Source: an uncultured Clostridia bacterium
GTDB taxonomy: Bacteria > Bacillota_A > Clostridia > TANB77 > CAG-508
Assembly (NCBI GenBank): GCA_947628465.1
Contig: CANQZZ010000032.1
Location: 1 to 12,212 of the forward strand
Direction: 5' to 3'
Length of the DNA: 12,212 nucleotides
In this document: positions 5,486 through 12,212 of the stretch, in pieces
Numbering within the stretch: position 1 is the stretch's first letter
Layout of the letters: each line of letters opens with the position of its first letter
Program-made: the position numbers and the translations under genes
Notes under the pieces: generated by a model
Told to the model about the DNA's origin: nothing
Seen by the model: only the letters and a program-made list of their open reading frames with translations
Database searches by the model: none

Positions 5486-7039
5486 TTAATTCCTCCTAAA
5501 TTTTTTAAATACTCCTTTTATTTTACTATTGAAAAAGTTTATACAAAATCTATACTCTTCTGTTTTAAATGTAAATAAGAAAACACAAACATTCGGTATA
5601 ATACAGCATAAAATACATTTTAGTAGAAAGCTTGCAATAGGATTAGGCATTATAATTAAACTTGTAATAAAATAAGTTATAAAAGAACTAACTAAAAATA
5701 TAAAAATATAAAGCAAATATCTTATATAAAATTTAACAAATGGTGCATTAAATATATACTTAAATAATATAAAAGGGTCATACCATTGTGTAACTAATCT
5801 ACAAATTATAGTGGCAAGAATAGTACCAAATATTCCTAGCTTTCTAATTAAAACTATAGATAAAATAATATTTAATATTGACGTTATTAATGGTCTATAT
5901 TGTCCCTTTATAAATATACCATTAGCAGTTCTAAATGGTACTATAGCTTGAAGCAAAATATATAAAAATGAATCGAATGCTATTACAAAAGCAATTTCAA
6001 TAGATAATAAATATTGTTCACCTATCCATAACATTATAAAAGGATTAAAAAGTACAAATAAACATGTTGAACAAAAGTTTATTATAAAAAAACTTATATA
6101 AAACAATCTATTAAATACTAATAGTTGTCTTTCATTATTTCCTTCAGCTCGTAAATTTCCTATGCTTGCTGTAGTAGAATTCAAAAATTGTAAAATCAGA
6201 TTTTGAATTTGTTGACTAATTAAAGTATAATTTGCTAATAGTCCAGCAGCTGAAACACCAATAAAACTTGATATTAATAAACTATCTATACTATTTCCAA
6301 TTGAACCTGAAATTTTATACATTGTTAAACCTTTAATATCTTTAAATAAACTTTTAATTTCACTTTTTTCAAGTTTTTGATTTGTTTTTCTAAAAGCATA
6401 AGGGTATAATTTTGTTGCCTTATTGGTCACTATTATATTTTGAAGTATTGTTGATAATATTTCTATAACTAGGTAAACCATAAAATTTTTAAATATTACT
6501 AAAAATATGATTTCTATTATATATCTTGCCAATAAGCAAACGGTTTCTGTTTTTTTTACAATATATTGCTTTTGGTCGGCATTTAATATTGTTGTTTTAT
6601 ATATTAAAAGATAAGAAACTGATGTTTTAACTATATATAAAACGAAAATTATATATATACTTTCTTTAATATCAGGTATATCAGTAACTAAGTATTTTAA
6701 AAATGGCGTTAGTATCATACCAAAAATAAATATAAATAATGCGATAAATCTATATGCAACTTTATAAAATCTCATTAATTTCCTTATCTTTTCCTCGTCT
6801 TTATTATATAATGGTTTATAAAGTGCAGTAGTTATAGCTACACTTATTCCTAATTCTGATAAAGATAATAATCCTAAAATGCCAGAAAAGACACTTGACA
6901 CACCTGTATATTGAATACCAAGTATATAAATGAATATTGTTCTAAGTATAAAGTTTAGTACTATATTGCAGAATACATTTAATATTCCCATAACAGTATT
7001 CAAAATAGTATTTGCTGTCCTAGAATTTTCACATTTCAT
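5486..7039 (-). CDS. wzx: Wzx-type polysaccharide flippase (MOP superfamily)
   Basis: A 517-residue, very hydrophobic protein with about 14 membrane helices, the normal size for Wzx/RfbX exporters. The N-terminal pattern ('RTIFIYILGIQYTGVSSVFS', then LSLSELGISVAITTALYKPL, about 37-80) and the middle GSIGNSIDSLLISSFIGVSA (about 245-264) are typical of Gram-positive capsule flippases. It moves undecaprenyl-linked repeat units across the cytoplasmic membrane for polymerisation by the Wzy protein of the same operon. The ATG at 7039 has AAGGAG 6 nt upstream. It lies 24 nt after the cytidylyltransferase gene. The decayed flippase fragment at 1632-2065 is a different copy, on the other strand. Confidence 0.9.
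   Translation of the reverse strand: MKCENSRTANTILNTVMGILNVFCNIVLNFILRTIFIYILGIQYTGVSSVFSGILGLLSLSELGISVAITTALYKPLYNKDEEKIRKLMRFYKVAYRFIALFIFIFGMILTPFLKYLVTDIPDIKESIYIIFVLYIVKTSVSYLLIYKTTILNADQKQYIVKKTETVCLLARYIIEIIFLVIFKNFMVYLVIEILSTILQNIIVTNKATKLYPYAFRKTNQKLEKSEIKSLFKDIKGLTMYKISGSIGNSIDSLLISSFIGVSAAGLLANYTLISQQIQNLILQFLNSTTASIGNLRAEGNNERQLLVFNRLFYISFFIINFCSTCLFVLFNPFIMLWIGEQYLLSIEIAFVIAFDSFLYILLQAIVPFRTANGIFIKGQYRPLITSILNIILSIVLIRKLGIFGTILATIICRLVTQWYDPFILFKYIFNAPFVKFYIRYLLYIFIFLVSSFITYFITSLIIMPNPIASFLLKCILCCIIPNVCVFLFTFKTEEYRFCINFFNSKIKGVFKKFRRN
5491..5496 (-). promoter_or_regulatory. Ribosome binding site fixing a GTG start
   Basis: AGGAGG, inside the last codons of the flippase gene, 6 nt before GTG at 5484-5482. 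An ATG at 5486-5484 is followed at once by TGA and cannot be the start, so the acetyltransferase starts at the GTG. The arrangement implies translational coupling to the flippase. Confidence 0.8.
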
Positions 7040-7063
7040 TTTTTTCTCCTTTTTAATTGTAAG

Positions 7064-7483
7064 TTAGCTATTTTTCATTCTTTTTAAAATTTGTGTCGTA
7101 GAAATACCATTTGTATGTGGTAAAAATACTACATCTATACCTAACTTTTGTAAATCTTCTTTTGTTCTTTTCCACCTACTATCGTCTTTCCAATCATCTC
7201 CTATAAATATTGCATTAAATTTAATTTGCTTCAAAATTTCTAATTTATCTAAAGTTGTTGTTATATATACTTCGTCTACTCCTTTTATAGAAGATATTAT
7301 CTTTGCTCTATCCTCTTGTTTTATTACTGTTTCTTTATTCTTATATTCTTTTACTAAATCATCTGAATTTACGCCAACTATTAGATAATCACACATTTTC
7401 TTAGCATTATTCAATAAGTTTAAATGTCCTATGTGAAATAAATCATATGTACCTTGCGTATATCCAATTTTATATTTCTTCAT
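7064..7483 (-). CDS. tagD: Glycerol-3-phosphate cytidylyltransferase (TagD family)
   Basis: A 139-residue single-domain nucleotidyltransferase that would join CTP and glycerol 3-phosphate into CDP-glycerol and diphosphate in the cytoplasm. It shows GTYDLFHIGHLNLL with the HxGH nucleotide-binding motif (17-20), FIGDDWK (93-99) and the GISTT motif (126-130) near the end. B. subtilis TagD has about 129 residues, so the length fits. The residues before GISTT read PHTN, whereas from memory B. subtilis TagD has an arginine-containing RTE there, so the exact polyol phosphate used (glycerol 3-phosphate, another glycerol phosphate or a related polyol) is less certain. The gene overlaps the glycerophosphotransferase gene by 14 nt, and its binding site AAGGA lies inside that gene, which ties the two functions together. 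Confidence 0.88.
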   Translation of the reverse strand: MKKYKIGYTQGTYDLFHIGHLNLLNNAKKMCDYLIVGVNSDDLVKEYKNKETVIKQEDRAKIISSIKGVDEVYITTTLDKLEILKQIKFNAIFIGDDWKDDSRWKRTKEDLQKLGIDVVFLPHTNGISTTQILKRMKNS

Positions 7484-8654
7484 GTCTTTTATATCCTTCT
7501 TTCAATATATTATCTATCAAATTTGCAACTTTTTGAGATGCATGTCCATCATCAATAATATTAACATCCTTCAAAAATTTATCTAATTTATCTGTGTAAT
7601 TTTTATAATCATTTTCTATTATTTTTTTTATAAGTTCATTTGAATTATACGAAATAGAAAATGGTAACTTCTTATATTCAAAATTCAAACCTCTTTCTTT
7701 AACATATTCATCATAATCTGGTGCATATAAATAAACTGGTTTATGCATGAATAAAAAATCAAAAAAAACGCTTGAATAATCAGATATAACTATATCAGAT
7801 ATCAATAATAATTCATCAGTATCTGGATATTTTGATACATTAATAATATTATCAGATGTTTTTATGTTACTATCTATGTTTGGATGCAATTTAATCATCA
7901 AGACATAATTTTCATTTTTGTTATTCACAGTATCTAATAATTTTGAAAAATCAAAAGTTTCATAATTAAAATTCTTATCACTTCTAAAAGTAGGTGCATA
8001 AAGAATTATTTTTTTATTAAAATTAATATTATATATTTTGAATATATTTTCTTTTATTTCCTTTTGTTTTTTATTATCAAAAAAAATATCATTTCTTGGG
8101 CATCCAATTTCAAGAATCTTCCCATTATACCAGAAACTATTTTTATATATATTTGTTCTATATGTACTATTAGAGATAGCATAATCTATCATTCTTGAAT
8201 CTCTTTTTGCAAGTTTTATATATTTTTTACTTAACTTATCTTCAGCATCTTTTTCCACCTTTTTTAAGCCTAAGCCACCATGCCAAGTTTGAATATATAC
8301 TTGATTTTTTCTTTTAATGATAAATCTTTCTAATCTATTATTACTAACCCAAACTTTAGCTGTAGCCAGTTCATAGAAATATTTTAATGTGTATTTTTTT
8401 ACTTGCTTTATTTTATTTGGAAATGAATTTTGGGAAAATTCTTTTACAATCCAAATAATATCAACATTCTCTTTTTTCAGCAATTCATTAGCTATATATT
8501 TTGGATTATCTCCAAATCCTTTACCATTAAAATTTTGAAAGACAACTTTATTTTTTTTAATAGGAAAAAAGCTAAAAATTTTTTGAGCGGAAACAAATAT
8601 TATGTTAATCAAGTTAGAATCTATTATTTTATACTTTAAATTTTTAATGTTCAT
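7470..8654 (-). CDS. CDP-glycerol glycerophosphotransferase (TagF/TagB family)
   Basis: A 394-residue protein that would transfer glycerol phosphate from CDP-glycerol to an acceptor at the inner face of the membrane. Family motifs in order: TWHGG (123-127), GCPRND (184-189), YAPTFR (219-224), KLHP (255-258) and SDYSSVFFDF (291-300). It matches only the catalytic glycerophosphotransferase domain and is TagB-sized, far shorter than the roughly 750-residue TagF of B. subtilis with its extra N-terminal part. It may therefore add a single or side-branch glycerol phosphate to the repeat unit rather than a long chain (inference). A stretch of hydrophobic and aromatic residues at 14-32 could sit at the membrane. 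Its start overlaps the GT2 gene by 11 nt, with GAGAGG as binding site; its end overlaps the TagD-like gene. Confidence 0.88.
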   Translation of the reverse strand: MNIKNLKYKIIDSNLINIIFVSAQKIFSFFPIKKNKVVFQNFNGKGFGDNPKYIANELLKKENVDIIWIVKEFSQNSFPNKIKQVKKYTLKYFYELATAKVWVSNNRLERFIIKRKNQVYIQTWHGGLGLKKVEKDAEDKLSKKYIKLAKRDSRMIDYAISNSTYRTNIYKNSFWYNGKILEIGCPRNDIFFDNKKQKEIKENIFKIYNINFNKKIILYAPTFRSDKNFNYETFDFSKLLDTVNNKNENYVLMIKLHPNIDSNIKTSDNIINVSKYPDTDELLLISDIVISDYSSVFFDFLFMHKPVYLYAPDYDEYVKERGLNFEYKKLPFSISYNSNELIKKIIENDYKNYTDKLDKFLKDVNIIDDGHASQKVANLIDNILKEGYKRHEEI

Positions 8655-9642
8655 AATGACCTCTCAAGTTAAAATAATCCAATATTTTCTTTATAGTATA
8701 AGTAAGTTTAATTCCAAAAATATTCAAATAACTCATATAAGCATATACTTTTTCATTCATATTAACATTGCTATCTATCAAGACATTTTTCCTATATTTT
8801 TTTAAAATATTTTTAATTTTTTTTCTTGCATCTTTATATTCTATACTGCATGGAATAGTAGTTGATATATAGACCGCCTCCATAAACTCTCTACTAATAG
8901 CAGCATTAATTATATTTGGAAATTTTTCTTTAATAAATTTAGTTTCTTCCTCAGCAAAATCTAATGCATCTAATCTTTTCTTATTAAATTTAGAGTGAAT
9001 AATACTATCTTTTCTAATTAAATAATAGTACATTGGTATACTATTTATTGAAACTCTTTTAGATTTAGCAAATAATAAATATGTAGTAGGCAAATCTTCA
9101 CAAATCTTTCCTTTTGGATACTCTATATTATCAAATAAATTTCTTTTATATAACTTTCCCCATGCACTAGTTGTTATATTTTTTTCATATAATAAATTTT
9201 TTAATGCATCTTCTGTTTCGTATACAAAATTTTTATTATCATATGTTCTATTTTTAGTACTTTTATTCTCAAAATAATTAATATGTGCACATGTTGATAT
9301 ATCTGCATCTTTATCTAATAAATTTTTATATAAAAACTTAATTGTATCAGTACTAATGAAATCATCACTATCCAAAAAGAAAAAATAATTTCCTGTTGCA
9401 ACTTTCATACCAGCATTTCGAGCATCTGATAAACCACCATTTTTTTTATGAATTACTTTTATTCTACTGTCATCTCTTTTATAACTTTCACATAATTCAC
9501 TTGTTGAATCAGTAGAACCATCATCAACTAAAATTATTTCAATATTTATATATGTTTGATTTACCAAACTAGTAACACATCTTTCTATATATTTTTCTAC
9601 ATTGTAACATGGAACTATAATACTTATAATTTCGTTATCCAT
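8644..9642 (-). CDS. Family 2 glycosyltransferase
   Basis: A 332-residue GT-A fold transferase. The N-terminal catalytic domain shows ISIIVPCYNVEKYIERCVTS (6-25), VDDGSTD (39-45), GGLSDARNAG (69-78) and the metal-binding FLDSDDF (89-95), the standard GT2 set for adding one sugar to a lipid-linked repeat unit. Donor and acceptor cannot be told. I place the start at ATG 9642, because AAAGGA lies 7 nt upstream and the family domain begins right there. An in-frame ATG at 9702 would add 20 residues, lie inside the polymerase gene and lack a good binding site. The stop overlaps the start of the glycerophosphotransferase gene. Confidence 0.9.
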   Translation of the reverse strand: MDNEIISIIVPCYNVEKYIERCVTSLVNQTYINIEIILVDDGSTDSTSELCESYKRDDSRIKVIHKKNGGLSDARNAGMKVATGNYFFFLDSDDFISTDTIKFLYKNLLDKDADISTCAHINYFENKSTKNRTYDNKNFVYETEDALKNLLYEKNITTSAWGKLYKRNLFDNIEYPKGKICEDLPTTYLLFAKSKRVSINSIPMYYYLIRKDSIIHSKFNKKRLDALDFAEEETKFIKEKFPNIINAAISREFMEAVYISTTIPCSIEYKDARKKIKNILKKYRKNVLIDSNVNMNEKVYAYMSYLNIFGIKLTYTIKKILDYFNLRGHYEH

Positions 9643-9649
9643 TTTATTT

Positions 9650-9655
9650 TCCTTT
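9650..9655 (-). promoter_or_regulatory. Ribosome binding site deciding the GT2 start
   Basis: AAAGGA, 7 nt before the ATG at 9642-9640 and just after the polymerase stop (9661-9659). It supports this start over the upstream in-frame ATG at 9702. Confidence 0.7.
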
Positions 9656-9658
9656 CTT

Positions 9659-10942
9659 TTATTCATTATCTTTTGCATTAGATAGTAATAAGTTACCCTC
9701 ATTAAACAAAAGAAGCGTTAAAATTAATATCATAAATGTTTGAATAGTTACACTTCTAAATATTTCTCCTTTAATATTAGCTAATATTATTCCTAATATA
9801 AAAATCTTAATGTACTTATTTTGAAAAGAGTTTTTTTCATTCTGCCTTAATATTTCTTTAATTAATATAAGTATTGAATTATATAATAAAAATGAGTAAA
9901 TTAGCCCTCCCATAAACAAATCATTAGTATAACCTACATCTGACGATCTAAATTCGCCATATTTTTCTCCAGATTTACCAAAAATCCTATAGCCTTCACC
10001 AAATAGTATATTTTTAGGAAGTATATGCATTTCAACTAATCTTCCGGTTTCAGTATCTGTTTGACCTTCATTATAGTTAAAAACATCATTAATAGCATGT
10101 TTAAATATAACAACTACGTTTGGCATAAAATTAGATATTATATAGTACATTATTGCAAATATAAATAATATCATTATAATTGTACCAAATATTCTAGTAT
10201 TCTTTTTATTAGAAAATAATACTGTTAAAATAAAAAATATTATTTCTATAATAAATATTAAAATTCCAAATCTTCCATTTAAAAAAGTAACGCTTAATAT
10301 AATCATAGAGAAAAAATAATATTTTTTTTCTTTGTAATAATAAGCAAAAACTATAGCCATTGTAGCTAATATTCCGTGAATGATTTGTAGTGCATAAGTA
10401 TAGTCGCCATTACAAATACCATATATTCTATAATCCGTAACAAAATAAATGTCTTTTCCACCTGCAGATTCATAAATATTTAGTGCCATTACTTTTAAAC
10501 TAGGAAAAATAAACATTGCAAGTGCTATTAATCCTTGAAAAATAGCAACATTTAAAATCATTTTGAATTTATCTTTACTTTCTAATTTTAATTGATTCAT
10601 TTCATAATTTATAATTAAAGCACTTGTTAAATATACTATAGGCATTAAACCATGTACTATTCTTATGGATGAGAAGTCTGTTATGCTTGTCCCTGCAATT
10701 ATTGTTCTACATGTAAAATATATAGCAGATGTAATTATTGTCAGAGTATATAAGACAATTACTTTTTTATTAAATAATTTAAAAAAGCTCTTGTTTTTTG
10801 ATAATATATATATAAATATATATATACATAAGAAAAATGCATAAATAATAAAGTTGTCTATACCATAAATAACAGGTTGGTATATAAATACAAAAATAAA
10901 AAAGTATAAAAATAGTTTTCTTATATTATTATATCGTATCAC
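9659..10942 (-). CDS. wzy: Wzy-like O-antigen/capsule polymerase
   Basis: A 427-residue integral membrane protein with about eleven or twelve helices and one large outside loop near residues 285-345. The loop carries TDTETGRL and 'LFGEGYRIFGKSG', then SSDVGYTNDLFMGG, the kind of low-conservation loop found in Wzy polymerases and the O-antigen ligase family. LNGRFGI at about 221-227 is another typical piece. It would join flipped repeat units into the polymer outside the membrane. Sequence identity within this family is low, so the call rests on topology, loop motifs and the neighbouring flippase and glycosyltransferases. The start is GTG at 10942 with AAGGAG 7 nt upstream; it overlaps the preceding glycosyltransferase gene by 14 nt. 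Confidence 0.82.
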   Translation of the reverse strand: MIRYNNIRKLFLYFFIFVFIYQPVIYGIDNFIIYAFFLCIYIFIYILSKNKSFFKLFNKKVIVLYTLTIITSAIYFTCRTIIAGTSITDFSSIRIVHGLMPIVYLTSALIINYEMNQLKLESKDKFKMILNVAIFQGLIALAMFIFPSLKVMALNIYESAGGKDIYFVTDYRIYGICNGDYTYALQIIHGILATMAIVFAYYYKEKKYYFFSMIILSVTFLNGRFGILIFIIEIIFFILTVLFSNKKNTRIFGTIIMILFIFAIMYYIISNFMPNVVVIFKHAINDVFNYNEGQTDTETGRLVEMHILPKNILFGEGYRIFGKSGEKYGEFRSSDVGYTNDLFMGGLIYSFLLYNSILILIKEILRQNEKNSFQNKYIKIFILGIILANIKGEIFRSVTIQTFMILILTLLLFNEGNLLLSNAKDNE

Positions 10943-12212
10943 TCTTTTTCTCCTTTTTATAACATTCTTTTATCTTACTTTTCCATTTATTTTTATCACA
11001 ATACATAGAAATATCCACATTAGGCAATGTACATTTATTTAAAAGAATATTCTTTACTTTATTTATATATTCTTTTTTTGAAGTACAGATATATTCTTTA
11101 TTATTTAAAAATATTTCTTTTAGTCCACCTATACCACTATTTAAAACAATTTTTCCTAGAATTAATCCTTCGATTGCAGTTAGACCAAATCCTTCATACA
11201 ATGATGGCATAATACCGATTTTTGAATTCTTTATATAAGGATATGGGTTATTTTTAAAGCCAAGCATACTTATGTTATTATTTAAATTATATTCACTAAT
11301 TTTTTTATAACATTCTGCTTTTAAAGGGCCATCTCCTACCACCACACACTTAATATCTGGAATATTTAATTCACTTACTATTTCTATAAATTCAAGTGGA
11401 TTTTTTTCTTTTGATAATCTACCAAAATAGTATATATCATACTTACTTTTAATTTCTTTTTCATTAGATAATCTTACAATATTTTCTTTATTAACATAGT
11501 TATATATAGTAATATACTTATTTTTTATATTATTTTTGAAAATGTATTCGTTAATAATAGAATCAGATACACCTATAATTTTTGTGAAATGCTTAGATAT
11601 AATTAAAAATAATATGCTTTTTATAGAAATTTTTTTCATCTTAGGATCATTTTTATGTATGTGTGAAATTATACTTACTTTTTTATATGCTAAGCCAGCT
11701 ATAAAACTAGCTTTAAAATCATGTGCATGTATTATATCTGGATTATATTCCTTCAAGATTAATTTCAAATTTTTATAACTTAATTTATCTATACCTATAT
11801 AATTAATTCCTTTTTTTTCTAAAATTTCTTTAATCTTACCTTTAGGGGAACAATAAAAATTTTCAAAAGAATCTTCTGTCTCCTTAATTATTGTACATGC
11901 TACATTTTCAGCTCCAGAAAAATTATTTGATGCTAGTAAATGAATAACACGTTTTCTTTTAAAATATATCTTTTTCATTTCTTTTAATATATTAGTAAGT
12001 GAATATTTACTAGCTTCTTGTTTATTTTTTTCTATCATTAAATTCAATTTGTTTAAATAAATTGATTCAATAGCTTTACCAAAATTTTCTTTATTATTTA
12101 TTTCAACTAAGTAGCCATTTTCACCATCAATTATCAAATCTCTGTTTCCTCTGCAATTAGTAGCAACAACAGGTATTCCAGCACAAATTGCTTCTAATAT
12201 ATTTACTGGTAA
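10929..12212 (-). CDS. Tandem GT4 glycosyltransferase, 5' end outside the window
   Basis: The frame is open to the right edge: 427 codons are visible and the true start lies beyond 12212. Visible residues 1 to about 78 are the tail of a first GT4 domain (LPVNILEAICAGIPVVATNC, then GNRDLIIDGENGYLVE). From about residue 79 a second, complete GT4 transferase of about 349 residues follows: RVIHLLASNNFSGAENVA (about 88-105), IIHAHD (160-165), FGRLSKEKNP (263-272), VVGDGPL (291-297), and EGFGLTAIE (340-348) with the E-x7-E nucleotide-sugar site. One polypeptide would thus hold two retaining glycosyltransferases, perhaps adding two successive sugars. An ATG at 11978 could start the second domain alone, but only a weak AAAAGAA precedes it. 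Fusion is therefore favoured, not proven. Confidence 0.85.
   Translation of the reverse strand, partial: LPVNILEAICAGIPVVATNCRGNRDLIIDGENGYLVEINNKENFGKAIESIYLNKLNLMIEKNKQEASKYSLTNILKEMKKIYFKRKRVIHLLASNNFSGAENVACTIIKETEDSFENFYCSPKGKIKEILEKKGINYIGIDKLSYKNLKLILKEYNPDIIHAHDFKASFIAGLAYKKVSIISHIHKNDPKMKKISIKSILFLIISKHFTKIIGVSDSIINEYIFKNNIKNKYITIYNYVNKENIVRLSNEKEIKSKYDIYYFGRLSKEKNPLEFIEIVSELNIPDIKCVVVGDGPLKAECYKKISEYNLNNNISMLGFKNNPYPYIKNSKIGIMPSLYEGFGLTAIEGLILGKIVLNSGIGGLKEIFLNNKEYICTSKKEYINKVKNILLNKCTLPNVDISMYCDKNKWKSKIKECYKKEKKSDTI
10950..10955 (-). promoter_or_regulatory. Ribosome binding site fixing the polymerase GTG start
   Basis: AAGGAG, 7 nt before GTG at 10942-10940, inside the end of the GT4 gene. 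It supports the GTG start and coupling between the two genes. Confidence 0.75.

Noticed and set aside
6540..6560. Homopolymer A/T runs of about 8 inside genes (also near 7621 and 8541) as phase-variation switches
   Set aside because: Runs of this length are expected by chance in DNA this AT-rich, and all these genes are intact in frame.
9643..9702. 20-residue N-terminal extension of the GT2 protein from ATG 9702
   Set aside because: It lies inside the polymerase gene, has no good binding site, and the GT2 domain begins directly at the ATG at 9642, which has AAAGGA at the right distance.
12135..12137. TTG as start of the GT4 gene
   Set aside because: The frame continues upstream to the window edge with clear GT4 sequence (GIPVVATNC), so this is an internal leucine codon and the gene is cut by the window.

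Overview
The window is very AT-rich (roughly a quarter G+C by eye), with strong AGGAGG-type ribosome binding sites, short spacers and overlapping genes. This suggests a low-GC Bacillota (Clostridia or a relative). The genus cannot be told from the sequence alone. Almost everything is transcribed on the minus strand, so transcription of the main locus runs from position 12212 down towards 2384.

Right and centre (about 4966-12212): a Wzx/Wzy-type surface polysaccharide (capsule or wall-linked glycopolymer) operon. In transcription order it holds a large GT4 glycosyltransferase open at the window edge (the tail of one GT4 domain fused to a complete second one), a Wzy-like polymerase, a GT2 glycosyltransferase, a CDP-glycerol glycerophosphotransferase (TagF/TagB family), a TagD-like glycerol-3-phosphate cytidylyltransferase, a Wzx flippase and a hexapeptide-repeat (serine-acetyltransferase-like) O-acetyltransferase. 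Genes overlap by 11-14 nt or lie within 25 nt of each other. TagD would make CDP-glycerol and the TagF-like enzyme would transfer glycerol phosphate, so the polymer probably carries glycerol phosphate. Wzx and Wzy export and polymerise the repeat unit.

The middle-left (2384-4755) is a two-gene O-acylation module, an SGNH-type membrane-anchored protein and an AlgI/DltB-type MBOAT acyltransferase, joined by a TAATG stop/start overlap. A 211-nt gap (4755-4966) separates it from the rest. The gap holds a perfect inverted repeat around a -10-like sequence and a short possible gene remnant. A 19-bp hairpin (2313-2353) follows the MBOAT gene.

The left part (1566-2312) has no intact gene. On the opposite strand it carries the degraded C-terminal end of a second Wzx flippase, a trace of an older polysaccharide locus. 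At 145-1565 lies a complete type II toxin-antitoxin unit: a HigB/RelE-like toxin, then an antitoxin combining an XRE-type DNA-binding domain with an ImmA/IrrE zinc-peptidase-like domain. It has a consensus sigma-A promoter overlaid by a perfect 10+7+10 palindrome (likely autoregulatory operator) and an AT-rich terminator. At the left edge the first 11 codons of another minus-strand gene are visible.

No tRNA, rRNA, CRISPR array or insertion sequence was seen. The most unusual items are the tandem GT4 fusion, the glycerol-phosphate module inside a Wzx/Wzy cluster, the flippase relic, and the operator-overlaid HigB/HigA-ImmA unit beside the locus.
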